From: an uncultured Pelagibacteraceae bacterium
GTDB taxonomy: Bacteria; Pseudomonadota; Alphaproteobacteria; Pelagibacterales; Pelagibacteraceae
Direction: 5' to 3'
NCBI GenBank assembly: GCA_902586495.1
Contig: CACIHQ010000003.1
Coordinates: forward strand, 36,606-100,605
Length of the DNA stretch: 64,000 bases
The translations under genes were made by a program, and so were the position numbers. The notes beneath the pieces are model-generated. The model saw only the letters and a list, made by a program, of their open reading frames with translations. It did no database searches and had not been told where the DNA came from. This document shows, piece after piece, positions 8,685-17,213 of the stretch (its first letter is position 1; every line of letters starts with the position of its first letter).

Positions 8685-9690
8685 TTTGAAAACAGAAAAT
8701 CTTAAAAAAGAAGTCATTAAAATTTTTAAAAATCACGGATTAAGTAATCCACATGCTGTTATTTCAGCTAATGCTTTGATTAATGCCGAGTTAGTCGGTG
8801 CTTATGGTCATGGTCTTTCTAGATTAAGAATGTATTGTGAAAGAATATCTAAAAAAGTTATTAATCCAAAACCTAGAATAAAAGTTAAAAAAATATCTCA
8901 ATCGATAGCTCACATTGATGCTGATAATAGTATTGGCTTCGTTGCAGCTGATCTTGCGATTAGAAAAGCAATCGAATGTGCCAAAAAAACAGGTATCGGT
9001 TTAGTGGCGGTAAAAAATAGTGGTCACTATGGATTGTCTGGTTATTACGCTGAGCAAGCAGTCAAAAAAAATTTAATCACTATGATTTATACTAATGCTC
9101 CACCAGCAATCGCTCCTTATGGTGCAAAAAAAAGTTTGTTTGGAACTAATCCCATATGTTTTGGTTCTCCAACTGGAGCAAAGGTACCTTTTATATTAGA
9201 TACAGCTATTGCAAAAATTAATAGAGGAAAAATTAGATTTGCAGCTAGAAATAATCAAAAAATACCAAAAGGTGTTGCATTAGATAAACTTGGTAAACCT
9301 ACAACGGATGCAAAAAAGGCTCTTTACGGAGTTCAATTACCTATTGCAGGTTTTAGAGGTTCAGGTTTAGCGTGGATGGTAGATATTTTAAGTGGTGTTT
9401 TAACTGGTGGAAATCATGCAGGTAAGGTTAAGGATCCTTTTGATGATTTTTCAGGTCCACAAAATATTGGACATTTGTTTATCACATTTAAAACAAACTT
9501 ATTTGTCAAAAATTATACCTCAAGAATTAAGAATAATATTAAAATGATTAAAAGATTGCCTAAAATAAAAGGAGTAAAAGAAATAATGTATCCTGGTCAA
9601 AATAAAGATAAAAGGTTTAGAAAGAACATAAAAAAAGAAATCAAATTGTCAAAAATTATCAAAAAAGATTTAGTAGATTTAAAAAAATAG
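8671..9690 (+). CDS. LDH2/ComC-family NAD(P)-dependent 2-hydroxyacid (malate/L-lactate/sulfolactate-type) dehydrogenase
   Basis: This 339-residue protein belongs to the LDH2/MDG2 family, which oxidises malate, ureidoglycolate, lactate or sulfolactate. Family motifs include GAYGHGLSRL, the catalytic-region NSGHYGLSGYYA and GTNPICF. The track start is a GTG inside the tauC end; a TTG at 8686, 2 bases after the tauC stop with AAAGG ahead, is equally plausible. Next to a sulfonate transporter and a sulfopropanediol-dehydrogenase-like gene, sulfolactate to sulfopyruvate (ComC/SlcC-type) is the attractive role. Malate or lactate dehydrogenase cannot be excluded. Confidence 0.8.
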   Translation: MEKANLKTENLKKEVIKIFKNHGLSNPHAVISANALINAELVGAYGHGLSRLRMYCERISKKVINPKPRIKVKKISQSIAHIDADNSIGFVAADLAIRKAIECAKKTGIGLVAVKNSGHYGLSGYYAEQAVKKNLITMIYTNAPPAIAPYGAKKSLFGTNPICFGSPTGAKVPFILDTAIAKINRGKIRFAARNNQKIPKGVALDKLGKPTTDAKKALYGVQLPIAGFRGSGLAWMVDILSGVLTGGNHAGKVKDPFDDFSGPQNIGHLFITFKTNLFVKNYTSRIKNNIKMIKRLPKIKGVKEIMYPGQNKDKRFRKNIKKEIKLSKIIKKDLVDLKK

Positions 9691-9692
9691 TC

Positions 9693-10604
9693 ATGCTATC
9701 CAAAAAAGAAATTATTTGTCCTGATAACTTGCTCAACGTTGCTCATAAAAAGAAAGGTGTTAAAGCAGGGATTGTTAATGCAGGAAAACCTCTTCCTATG
9801 CAGTCGGTGCAAGATGCTGTTAAAGAAAATCTAATTGAGCCAATTTTTATAGGTGATGAAAAAGAAATAAATAAGTGCGCACAAGATTTAAAATGGGATA
9901 TCTCAAATTATGAGATAATTCATGAACCTATTGAAAACAATACAGCCGTCATTGCTGCAAAACTTGCGAGCGAACAAAAGATCAAAATTATTGTTAAAGG
10001 CCATATTCATACTGACGTTCTAATGAAAGAAGTTTTGAAAAGAGAATATGGTTTACTTGGAAAAACCAGATTAAGTCATATTTGGCATATGACTTTAGGA
10101 AAAGAGGATAAACCTTTAATAATTACTGATGGAGCATTGAATGTTTTGCCTAATGTAAAAACAAAATTACATATTCTTAAAAATGTTATTAATTTTTCCA
10201 ATAGAATTGGTATTGAAAAACCTAAGGTCGCAATATTATCTGCTACTGAAGAAATTTTAGATAGTGTTCCAAGTTCGAAAGAGGCTGAAGAATTAACTAA
10301 ATTAGCAAAAAAAGAAAATTTAAATGCCGATGTTTTTGGTCCGCTAGCATTTGATAATAGTATCTCAAAAAAATCTGCTGCTATTAAAGGAATACAAAAT
10401 AGTGTAGCTGGTATGGCTGACGTATTACTGGTTCCAAGTGTTGAAACGGGAAATGGATTAGTAAAAATGCTTATATATTTTTGTGGAGCGTGTGCAGCAG
10501 GTGTGGTTGTTGGTGGTAAAGTTCCAGTAGTAATAACCAGTCGTTCTGATGATGCTCCAGCAAGATTAGCTTCTATTGCTGCAGCTGTTGTTGCTTTAGA
10601 TTAA
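9693..10604 (+). CDS. Phosphate acetyl/butyryltransferase family enzyme
   Basis: This PTA/PTB-type acyltransferase converts an acyl phosphate and CoA to acyl-CoA and phosphate. The 303 residues match the short single-domain form. KGHIHTDVLMKEVL and the C-terminal VITSRSDDAPARLASIAAAV are family signatures. It begins 2 bases after the dehydrogenase stop. In known taurine/sulfonate pathways such an enzyme turns the acetyl phosphate made by Xsc into acetyl-CoA, which fits this location. A butyryl or other acyl preference is possible. Confidence 0.85.
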   Translation: MLSKKEIICPDNLLNVAHKKKGVKAGIVNAGKPLPMQSVQDAVKENLIEPIFIGDEKEINKCAQDLKWDISNYEIIHEPIENNTAVIAAKLASEQKIKIIVKGHIHTDVLMKEVLKREYGLLGKTRLSHIWHMTLGKEDKPLIITDGALNVLPNVKTKLHILKNVINFSNRIGIEKPKVAILSATEEILDSVPSSKEAEELTKLAKKENLNADVFGPLAFDNSISKKSAAIKGIQNSVAGMADVLLVPSVETGNGLVKMLIYFCGACAAGVVVGGKVPVVITSRSDDAPARLASIAAAVVALD

Positions 10605-10623
10605 TTGTTTGATTGCAATAAAA

Positions 10624-10654
10624 TTGAAATTGTCTTAAATAATCCAACTATAGT
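10624..10654 (+). promoter_or_regulatory. Possible promoter of the HpsN/HisD-like gene
   Basis: TTGAAA and TATAGT are separated by 19 bases, longer than the ideal 17. The -10 lies 11 bases upstream of the ATG, which has no Shine-Dalgarno sequence, suggesting a nearly leaderless message. The call is weak. Confidence 0.3.
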
Positions 10655-10665
10655 AAACAATTAAT

Positions 10666-11952
10666 ATGGCTATCACATATCTAAAAAAATCTCCAAAAAC
10701 ATCATCAACTGATGACAATAAGACAACAGGAATAGTTCAAGATTTATTAAAAGACATTGAAACTACAAAAGAACAAGGTTGTATTGATTTAACAAAAAAG
10801 TTTGACAAATACGATGGGGAAATAATTGTTTCAAAAGAAAGAATTGATGAAATAAAAAAAACTTTAGATCAAAAAACTAAAGATGATATCCAATTTTCTT
10901 TTGATCGAGTAAGAAAATTTGCTGAAGCTCAACTTAAAAATTACGGTCAAGATTTTGAAGTTGAATTATCTGATGGTTTATATGCAGGTCAAAAATTAGT
11001 TCCTGTTAATACTGCTGGTTGTTACATACCAGGTGGAAGATATGCTCATATCGCTTCTGCTGTTATGAGTGTTACTACAGCTAAAGTTGCCGGTGTTAAA
11101 AATATAATCGCATGTAGCCCTCCAAAAGAAAATGTTGGTGCCCACCCTGCTATTGTCTACACTGCTGATCTCTGTGGAGCAGATGTAATATTGAACTTAG
11201 GTGGTGTTCCAGCGATTGCTGCGATGACTAATGGATTATTTAAAAACCCTCCAGCAGACATCATTGTTGGTCCGGGAAACCAGTTTGTAGCTGAAGCGAA
11301 AAGAATTTTATATGGCAAAGTGGGAATAGATTTATTTGCGGGTCCAACTGAAATTGGAATAATTGCTGATGCAAAAGCTGATCCAGAGATAGTTGCTGTA
11401 GACTTAGTGGGTCAAGCAGAGCACGGCTATAATTCTCCATGTTGGTTATACACAACAAGTAAAGAGTTAGCTGAGAAAGTGTTAAAGAGAGTTCCAGAAT
11501 TAATTTCAGAATTACCCGAAGTTCCTAGAAAAAGTGCAGAAGCAGCTTGGAGAGATTATGGTGAGGTAATTCTTTGTGATACTGATGAAGAAATTGTTAA
11601 GATTAGTGATGAATACGCTCCAGAACATTTAGAAGTTCAAACAGAAAATTTAAAATGGTTTTATGAACGTTTAACAAATTATGGATCGTTATTTGTAGGG
11701 GAAGAAACTACAGTTGCATATGGAGATAAATGTTCAGGTACAAATCATATTTTACCAACTAAAGGAGCTGGTAAATATACTGGTGGTTTATTTGTTGGTA
11801 AATTTATTAAAACTTTAAGTTTTCAAAGAATGACAAAAGAATCTACTGAACTAGTCGGTGCTGCTGCAGCAAGAATATCAAGATATGAGGGAATGGAAGC
11901 TCATGCAAGAACTGGTGATGTAAGATTAAAGAAATATGGATATTCTAATTAA
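10666..11952 (+). CDS. hpsN: Histidinol-dehydrogenase-family enzyme, sulfopropanediol 3-dehydrogenase (HpsN) type
   Basis: The 428 residues carry the HisD fold. The four zinc-ligand positions are kept (Q and H in GQAEHGYN, D in GDKCSGTNH, H in GMEAHARTGD), as is the catalytic Glu-His of YAPEHL. The active-site strand reads AGCYIPGGRYAHIASAV, not the AGLYIPGG-T-x-PLPS pattern of true HisD, and the C-terminus GAAAARISRYEGMEAHAR resembles HpsN, which oxidises 2,3-dihydroxypropane-1-sulfonate to sulfolactate. Genes for a sulfonate transporter and a ComC-type dehydrogenase lie just upstream, and no his genes are adjacent. Automatic annotation would probably call it hisD. Confidence 0.75.
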   Translation: MAITYLKKSPKTSSTDDNKTTGIVQDLLKDIETTKEQGCIDLTKKFDKYDGEIIVSKERIDEIKKTLDQKTKDDIQFSFDRVRKFAEAQLKNYGQDFEVELSDGLYAGQKLVPVNTAGCYIPGGRYAHIASAVMSVTTAKVAGVKNIIACSPPKENVGAHPAIVYTADLCGADVILNLGGVPAIAAMTNGLFKNPPADIIVGPGNQFVAEAKRILYGKVGIDLFAGPTEIGIIADAKADPEIVAVDLVGQAEHGYNSPCWLYTTSKELAEKVLKRVPELISELPEVPRKSAEAAWRDYGEVILCDTDEEIVKISDEYAPEHLEVQTENLKWFYERLTNYGSLFVGEETTVAYGDKCSGTNHILPTKGAGKYTGGLFVGKFIKTLSFQRMTKESTELVGAAAARISRYEGMEAHARTGDVRLKKYGYSN

Positions 11953-12553
11953 TAGTTTCCATTATTACAAAAATTGTAAGTAGACTCATAAAACTAATAA
12001 TAAAAATATTTATTGTTTTCCACACTTTTAAACTTTGAGCATATTGCGATAAATATTTAGATAAATAACCAATAGTAAAAAAGAATAGGAAGGATGCTAT
12101 TGAAGCTCCAGCTCCAAATAATATTTTTTGATTTAAAATAAAACTTTTAGAAAAATTTCCTAAAAAAAATACAGTATCAGAGTAAACATGTGGATTTAAA
12201 TAAGTAAAACCAAGTGTTTTTATGAAAACATTTAATTTTGAGATTTCAGGAACTCTATCATTAAAACTAACTATTGAATTTAAGGATTTTAGTTTTGAAT
12301 ATATAAAATGAATTAAAAAAATAATTAACAAAATGTTAAAAATTAACTCTACTGTTGCAGTAAAGTATTGTGTAAAATAATGAAAAAGAAATATTCCTAA
12401 AAATATTAAAATAAAATCAGATATAGAACAAATAAAACAAACTAAAAAGACGTGTTGTTTTTTTAGACCTTGTTCTATAACAAAAACATTTTGAGCTCCA
12501 ATAGCTAATATAAGACTTAACCCTGTTAAAAAACCTAATAAAGCAAATTCCAT
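11945..12553 (-). CDS. LysE/ArgO-family amino acid exporter
   Basis: This inner-membrane protein of 202 residues has about six hydrophobic segments. The N-terminal LSLILAIGAQNVFVIEQGL is the hallmark of LysE/ArgO exporters of basic amino acids. Its 3' end overlaps the convergent HpsN-like gene by 8 bases. Substrate is unknown. Confidence 0.88.
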   Translation of the reverse strand: MEFALLGFLTGLSLILAIGAQNVFVIEQGLKKQHVFLVCFICSISDFILIFLGIFLFHYFTQYFTATVELIFNILLIIFLIHFIYSKLKSLNSIVSFNDRVPEISKLNVFIKTLGFTYLNPHVYSDTVFFLGNFSKSFILNQKILFGAGASIASFLFFFTIGYLSKYLSQYAQSLKVWKTINIFIISFMSLLTIFVIMETIN

Positions 12554-12612
12554 AACATAGATATTTGAATGTTCTGAACTTACTTTAAATCTTTAAAAAA
12601 TAAAAATGATTA

Positions 12613-13074
12613 TCAAGTTTCAGGGATAAATAGTAAACACAACCCATTATTACAAAATCTTTTACCAGTTGAGCTTGGGCCATCGTCAAAAACGTGTCCA
12701 TGATGGACCCCACACTTTGCACAATGATACTCGATCCTTTTCATACCAAATGAATAATCTACTTTTGTTTTAAAAGCCCCTGGTAAAGCTTCACTAAATG
12801 ACGGCCAACCAGTGCCACTATCGAATTTAGCCTCTGAGGAAAATAATTTATTTCCACAATTCGCACAATGATAAAAGCCTTTTCTTTTCTCTTGTAGAAG
12901 TTCGCTGGTAAATGGTCTTTCAGTGCCTTCATTAAACATAATTTCTTTTTGTTTACTGGTAAGGTTCTGATTTATTATTTTTTTTGTCTCTGAAAGTACC
13001 AACTTATATGGATACAGAATCAATGACACAAAAGATAAACCAATAATTTTTAATAAATTTCTTCTGAAAGTCAT
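12613..13074 (-). CDS. msrB: Peptide-methionine (R)-S-oxide reductase, exported form
   Basis: The enzyme repairs methionine-R-sulfoxide in proteins. Two zinc-binding CxxC pairs are visible (CANCGNKLF and CAKCGVHHGH), with FDSGTGWPSF between them and the catalytic cysteine in GKRFCNNG. Residues 1-25 hold RRNLLK and a hydrophobic stretch resembling a twin-arginine or membrane-anchor signal, so it probably acts in the periplasm. It has 153 residues, slightly longer than cytosolic MsrB because of the leader. Confidence 0.92.
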   Translation of the reverse strand: MTFRRNLLKIIGLSFVSLILYPYKLVLSETKKIINQNLTSKQKEIMFNEGTERPFTSELLQEKRKGFYHCANCGNKLFSSEAKFDSGTGWPSFSEALPGAFKTKVDYSFGMKRIEYHCAKCGVHHGHVFDDGPSSTGKRFCNNGLCLLFIPET

Positions 13075-13102
13075 TTCACACCTTGGTGTAATTTGATTAA
13101 GA

Positions 13103-13513
13103 TTATTCAGGATTTGCTGTTAATGTTTTTATTTCCAAAATATTTTCGTTTGGATCTTTAACAAAAAATGTTTCTTGCTCGTACTTTGTGCCTTTAAATC
13201 TAAGATAAGGCTCATCATAGTATTTTGCCCCTCTATCTTTTAATCTTTGTTTCAAAGCATCAAAATCTTTTCTTGATAAATGAACACCGAAGTGAGGAAC
13301 TGAGACATTACCCATATCAACATCGTGTCTTTCATTGCTAAGTTTGTGATCACTAGCATGAAGGGTTAATTCATTTCCCCAAAAATCTACATCAGCCCAT
13401 TCTTTTTCAGAGTTACTTAAGTTACATCCAAGAGTCTCACTATAAAATTTTTTAGCAGTTTCTAAATCACCACAAGGTATAGCTAAATGAAAACAATTAG
13501 TGTTTTTGTACAT
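13103..13513 (-). CDS. VOC (glyoxalase I/dioxygenase-fold) superfamily protein
   Basis: The 136-residue protein has the beta-alpha-beta-beta-beta pattern of the vicinal oxygen chelate fold. FHLAIPCGDLETAKKFYSE at the start and FVKDPNENILEIK near the end are typical, with likely metal ligands H8 and the late Glu. Members include glyoxalase I-like lyases, dioxygenases and resistance proteins; the reaction here is unknown. Confidence 0.82.
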   Translation of the reverse strand: MYKNTNCFHLAIPCGDLETAKKFYSETLGCNLSNSEKEWADVDFWGNELTLHASDHKLSNERHDVDMGNVSVPHFGVHLSRKDFDALKQRLKDRGAKYYDEPYLRFKGTKYEQETFFVKDPNENILEIKTLTANPE

Positions 13514-13580
13514 AATAAATCCTTTAAATATCTTTTAAAATAACTATATAAACTAAATCTATTGACGCAATAAATACAAC

Positions 13581-14150
13581 ATGAATAATTTTTTACAATC
13601 TATAATCGACCGTGACCCTGCGGCAAAATCTAAATTAAGTTTAATATTAACTTATCCAGGAGTGAAGGCGATATTTTTTCACAGAATTGCAAATTTTTTT
13701 GCAATTGCAAAATTTGATTTAATAGCAAGAATTATTTCACAATTATCAAGATTTTTTACTGGGATTGAAATTCACCCAAAGGCAAAAATTGGAAAAAATT
13801 TATTTATTGATCATGGTATGGGTGTAGTCATTGGGGAAACATCTGAAATAAGCGATAACGTAACAATTTATCATAATGTGACTCTTGGGGGAACATCTCC
13901 AAGCATTAATACAAATGAGCAAAGAAATTCAAAAAGACACCCAACCTTAGAAGAAAATGTTGTGGTAGGTTCTGGTGCTCAAATCCTAGGACCTGTTGTT
14001 ATTGGAAAAAATTCTTTAATTGGTGCTAACGCAGTTGTAACCAAAGATGTTCCGGAAAAATCTATAATGGCTGGTAATCCTGCAAAAAAAATTGGGGACG
14101 CTACACGAGGATTTAAGCCTTATGCTGTTACTGATAATAAAGAAGATTAA
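13581..14150 (+). CDS. cysE: Serine O-acetyltransferase
   Basis: This enzyme acetylates L-serine with acetyl-CoA, the first step of cysteine synthesis. The 189-residue protein is the short bacterial form. A helical N-terminus ([21 protein letters not shown]) precedes left-handed beta-helix hexapeptide repeats ([28 protein letters not shown]) and the closing [10 protein letters not shown]. Its TAA overlaps the ATG of the cysteine synthase gene by one base, so the pair is translationally coupled. Confidence 0.95.
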   Translation: MNNFLQSIIDRDPAAKSKLSLILTYPGVKAIFFHRIANFFAIAKFDLIARIISQLSRFFTGIEIHPKAKIGKNLFIDHGMGVVIGETSEISDNVTIYHNVTLGGTSPSINTNEQRNSKRHPTLEENVVVGSGAQILGPVVIGKNSLIGANAVVTKDVPEKSIMAGNPAKKIGDATRGFKPYAVTDNKED

Positions 14151-15151
14151 TGACTCATATTAGGAATACATTTATTGATTCAATTGGCAATACTCCATTA
14201 ATCAAACTTAAAGCTGCCTCTGAGTTAACAGGATGTAACATTTATGGTAAAGCAGAATTTATGAATCCTGGCGGGTCTGTCAAAGATAGAGCTGCGCTCT
14301 CATTACTTAAAGACGCACAAGAAAAAAAATTAATTTCTAAAGGTGGTATTGTTGTTGAAGGTACTGCGGGTAATACCGGAATTGGATTAGGTTTGATAGG
14401 GAATTCACTTGGTTATAAAACAATAATTGTAATGAATGATAATCAAACTCAAGAAAAAAAAGATACAATAAAAAATCTAGGGGCAGAATTAAGATTAGTC
14501 CCTGCAAAGCCGTATAAAGATGAAAATAATTTTGTTAAGATTGCTGGACGTCTAGCAGATGAGTTAAGACCAACTAATAACAATGGTGTTGTCTGGGCCA
14601 ATCAATTCGACAATGTCGCTAATGCTAAAGGACATTATACAGGAACAGGAAAAGAAATTTGGGAACAAACTGAGGGTAAAGTTGATGGTTTTGTTTGTTC
14701 ATCTGGAACAGGTGGTACTATTTCTGGTGTGAGTAATGCGCTCAAAGAAAAAAATAAAAATGTTAAAATTTGTCTTTCTGATCCTAAAGGATCTGCACTT
14801 TATAGTTATATTAAAAATGGTGAATTAAAATCAGAAGGTGGATCGATAACTGAAGGGATTGGCTCAAGTAGAATAACAAAAAATTTTGAGAACGCAAAAA
14901 TTGATGATGCATATTCCATTGATGATCATGAGGCATTGCCAATACTTTATGATTTAATTCAAAATGAAGGGCTAAGTTTAGGAACAAGTTGTGGAATAAA
15001 TATTGCTGGTGCAATTAGACTTGGAAAAGAACTTGGGCCCGGAAAAACAATTGTTACTATTCTTTGTGATAAATCAGATAAATACAACTCTAAGATGTTT
15101 AATAAATCATTTTTAAAGGAAAAAAACTTACCCGTACCAAGCTGGTTATAA
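14150..15151 (+). CDS. cysK: Cysteine synthase (O-acetylserine sulfhydrylase)
   Basis: This PLP enzyme replaces the acetyl group of O-acetylserine with sulfide to make cysteine. IGNTPLIKL opens the protein, the PLP lysine is K45 in NPGGSVKDRAAL, the substrate loop is EGTAGNTGIGLG and the phosphate loop is SSGTGGTISG. At 333 residues it is of normal length. It would capture sulfide arising from organosulfur breakdown elsewhere in the genome. Confidence 0.95.
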   Translation: MTHIRNTFIDSIGNTPLIKLKAASELTGCNIYGKAEFMNPGGSVKDRAALSLLKDAQEKKLISKGGIVVEGTAGNTGIGLGLIGNSLGYKTIIVMNDNQTQEKKDTIKNLGAELRLVPAKPYKDENNFVKIAGRLADELRPTNNNGVVWANQFDNVANAKGHYTGTGKEIWEQTEGKVDGFVCSSGTGGTISGVSNALKEKNKNVKICLSDPKGSALYSYIKNGELKSEGGSITEGIGSSRITKNFENAKIDDAYSIDDHEALPILYDLIQNEGLSLGTSCGINIAGAIRLGKELGPGKTIVTILCDKSDKYNSKMFNKSFLKEKNLPVPSWL

Positions 15152-15166
15152 TAACGCATACCAGGC

Positions 15167-15191
15167 ATGTAACAAAACAGTTACATTTTTG
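15167..15191 (+). terminator. Intrinsic terminator after cysK
   Basis: ATGTAAC and GTTACAT form a perfect 7-base stem with loop AAAACA, followed immediately by a T-run (TTTTTG). It closes the cysE-cysK operon ahead of the small-protein cluster. Confidence 0.7.
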
Positions 15192-15219
15192 TACTAATAT
15201 TATTTAACGTCGAGGGATT

Positions 15220-15591
15220 ATGAAAAAAGTTTTTATAGTTTTATCTTTTTTCATTTTTACATCTGCCAATGCAGGCATGAGTAAGGATGATAAATCTAAA
15301 GCATGGGATTGTGTTGGAATTTATATGGCAAATTACTTTTTACCATCTGGCGAAAAATTTGAATATGGAATGAAAGAAAAATCTATTTCAACAGTAAAGG
15401 TTTTAAAAGCGTATGCTCTTGAAATTGGTATCCCTGAAAAAGAATGGGATGAAGGAGTTAATAAAGCAGTGGATAAACATTATGGTTCAAAGTACGACCA
15501 AGCTAAAACTGATAAATGTCATGCATTTGTTGAAGCCTTAGTTCCAAATGGAGCTGAAAGAGTTAAAAAAGTAGTTCAAACTTTGTATTAA
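15220..15591 (+). CDS. Small secreted protein of unknown function
   Basis: I do not recognise a family. The protein has 123 residues with a clear signal peptide (MKKVFIVLSFFIFTSANA, cleavage before GMSK). The mature part is charged and mostly helical. It holds two cysteines (AWDC and DKCHAF) that could form one disulfide in the periplasm. GAGGG lies just before the ATG. It is the first gene of a run of small proteins that ends near 17.9 kb. Confidence 0.75.
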   Translation: MKKVFIVLSFFIFTSANAGMSKDDKSKAWDCVGIYMANYFLPSGEKFEYGMKEKSISTVKVLKAYALEIGIPEKEWDEGVNKAVDKHYGSKYDQAKTDKCHAFVEALVPNGAERVKKVVQTLY

Positions 15592-15612
15592 TCCAAAAAA
15601 AAGGAGGAAAAA

Positions 15613-15903
15613 ATGGAAAAAGAAATGTTAGTTCATCTTAAACTTAAAGAAGGTAAATTAGAAACTTTCATGGGTTGGATGCAATCAGATGAAGGGATGG
15701 GTGTTAGAAAAAGTGTTGCCTATCCAGAAAAAACTGTTGGTGCCATGATTCCAGATAAAAGTGGAATGTTGTTTAAAGTGAATGTTCATAATGAAGCTGG
15801 AATGAAAGAATTTGTAACTGGGAACAATCCTACAGCGAAGGCTATTTACGCAGAATGTGTAGAGAGTGCTAAATTATATGAACTATCTGAAGTAAATTTA
15901 TAA
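15613..15903 (+). CDS. Small uncharacterised cytoplasmic protein (ferredoxin-like alpha+beta fold suspected)
   Basis: The 96-residue protein has no signal peptide. The order strand (EMLVHLKLK), helix (LETFMGWMQSD), strand, strand (MLFKVNVH), helix, strand suggests a dimeric alpha+beta barrel, but this is a by-eye guess. A strong Shine-Dalgarno (AAAGGAGG) precedes the ATG. It sits between two secreted small proteins on the same strand. Confidence 0.72.
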   Translation: MEKEMLVHLKLKEGKLETFMGWMQSDEGMGVRKSVAYPEKTVGAMIPDKSGMLFKVNVHNEAGMKEFVTGNNPTAKAIYAECVESAKLYELSEVNL

Positions 15904-15912
15904 GGAGTAGTA

Positions 15913-16119
15913 ATGAAAAAAATAATGTTAACGCTTTGTTTGGTCTTATTTGTGAGCTCAGCATACGCAGGTTCATGTCCGATGTTAGCTAAAAATATTG
16001 ATGATAAGATTAAAAAAGCTCAAGAACTTAAAGATCAAGGTATGGATGCCCACAATAGTGGTGATCATGCTAAGTCTGAAAAACTTTTAAATGAAGCTCT
16101 TGCTCTTTTTAAAAGTTAA
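15913..16119 (+). CDS. Very small secreted helical protein
   Basis: The 68-residue precursor has a textbook signal peptide (MKKIMLTLCLVLFVSSAYA), leaving about 49 residues. The mature part, CPMLAKNIDDKIKKAQELKDQG, then AHNSGDHAKSEKLLNEALALF, looks like a single helical hairpin reminiscent of one TPR-like unit. One cysteine remains. GGAG precedes the ATG. No family recognised. Confidence 0.72.
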   Translation: MKKIMLTLCLVLFVSSAYAGSCPMLAKNIDDKIKKAQELKDQGMDAHNSGDHAKSEKLLNEALALFKS

Positions 16120-16134
16120 ATAGAAAGGAAAAAA

Positions 16135-16425
16135 ATGAAAAACTATATAGTCACGCACACTTTTAAGTCAAAAGAAGCAAAAGCTAAAATGATAGAAGTT
16201 ACTGGTTCAATGTCTATGGAAGATATGACTAAAGCAATGACAAGTGATAGTGCAAAGTGCCAAATGAGCTGGAATACACCTGGAGACAATCTCACAATGT
16301 ATTGTTGGTGGAAAGGTACTGATCCAGATGCAATTAATAAACAATTAGAGTCTATGAACGATTTCTTTGAACCTCATAAATTTGTTGAGTGTACAGATGA
16401 TGTTATAGATTTTAATGCTAAATAA
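16135..16425 (+). CDS. Small uncharacterised protein (alpha+beta fold suspected)
   Basis: The 96-residue protein begins with a strand (KNYIVTHTF). A methionine-rich middle (GSMSMEDMTKAM) and NLTMYCWWKGTDPDAI follow. The pattern resembles small dimeric barrel proteins such as DUF3303-like families, but the match is not firm. AGAAAGGA lies before the ATG. Confidence 0.7.
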   Translation: MKNYIVTHTFKSKEAKAKMIEVTGSMSMEDMTKAMTSDSAKCQMSWNTPGDNLTMYCWWKGTDPDAINKQLESMNDFFEPHKFVECTDDVIDFNAK

Positions 16426-16459
16426 AAATGCCTAAATTTTTACCGAGTGAGGAAAAACA

Positions 16460-16768
16460 ATGAAGGTAATTTATACTAGAACGATGAGAGTAAAAGATGA
16501 TGGCCTAGGAAAAGCAATGGAAATAGGAAAAGGTTTAGCGGCAGTTAGAAAAAAACATTATCCTAACCATGATGTTTATTTTTCTTTTCAAATGGGTGGA
16601 GACCCAAGAACCATAAGGGAGACCTTAATTGGACCCATGTTTGAGGGTGATAATGATGCTGACGCTAACATGTCTGCAGATCCTGAATATATTAAACTTT
16701 TAGAGCAATTAAAAGAAGTTGCAATAGAAGGTACTATTGAAGATGAAATTAGACCAATATTTAGTTAA
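16460..16768 (+). CDS. Small uncharacterised protein
   Basis: The 102-residue cytoplasmic protein starts KVIYTRTMRVK and contains VYFSFQMGGDPRTIRETLIGPMFEG, a strand-turn-helix arrangement again compatible with a dimeric alpha+beta barrel. It is acidic towards its C-terminus. GTGAGG is upstream of the ATG. Function is unknown. Confidence 0.7.
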   Translation: MKVIYTRTMRVKDDGLGKAMEIGKGLAAVRKKHYPNHDVYFSFQMGGDPRTIRETLIGPMFEGDNDADANMSADPEYIKLLEQLKEVAIEGTIEDEIRPIFS

Positions 16769-16780
16769 AGGATTTTAATA

Positions 16781-17197
16781 ATGTTAGAAAAATTCAATGG
16801 AATAATCTATTTATCTTTATTTATTATCCACTTTGCAGGTTTTGCTTACTATGGATTTAGGTGTGTGTTTCAAACGCAGTCTTTTTTAAATCAATATGGA
16901 ATGCATGATACAGGGGCAGGAGCTGTGAGATTTTTTGGCTCTATTTTTATTGGCTCGACTGCGATGGCTATTTACGTAGGATTTATAAGACCAAATGGTG
17001 TAGAAGCTACTTGGGGATTTTTTAATCTTGTGTTTTTACAAAACCTATCAGCATTTATAGTTGGTTTTTATAGTACTAAGATAAATAAACTTGGACATAC
17101 CGACAAAACTTCTGATGAAGCAATTTACGCACCTTTATTTTTGACAATTTTAAGTGCTTTACTTTGTTACGGGTTAGCAGATAAAATCTACGTTTAA
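16781..17197 (+). CDS. Small integral membrane protein, four predicted helices
   Basis: The 138-residue protein has hydrophobic segments near residues 8-28, 48-66, 76-96 and 115-133. The loop FLNQYGMHDTGAGAVRFFGS lies between the first two. No signal or catalytic motif is apparent. AAAGG precedes the ATG, and the gene follows the previous one by 12 bases. It is the only membrane protein of the small-protein run. Confidence 0.75.
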   Translation: MLEKFNGIIYLSLFIIHFAGFAYYGFRCVFQTQSFLNQYGMHDTGAGAVRFFGSIFIGSTAMAIYVGFIRPNGVEATWGFFNLVFLQNLSAFIVGFYSTKINKLGHTDKTSDEAIYAPLFLTILSALLCYGLADKIYV

Positions 17198-17213
17198 CAT
17201 CAAAGAAGTGATA

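Noticed and set aside
10666-11952. Histidine-biosynthesis hisD
   Set aside because: Active-site strand and C-terminus fit the HpsN-type better, no his gene is adjacent, and sulfonate genes are; kept as HpsN-like with moderate confidence.
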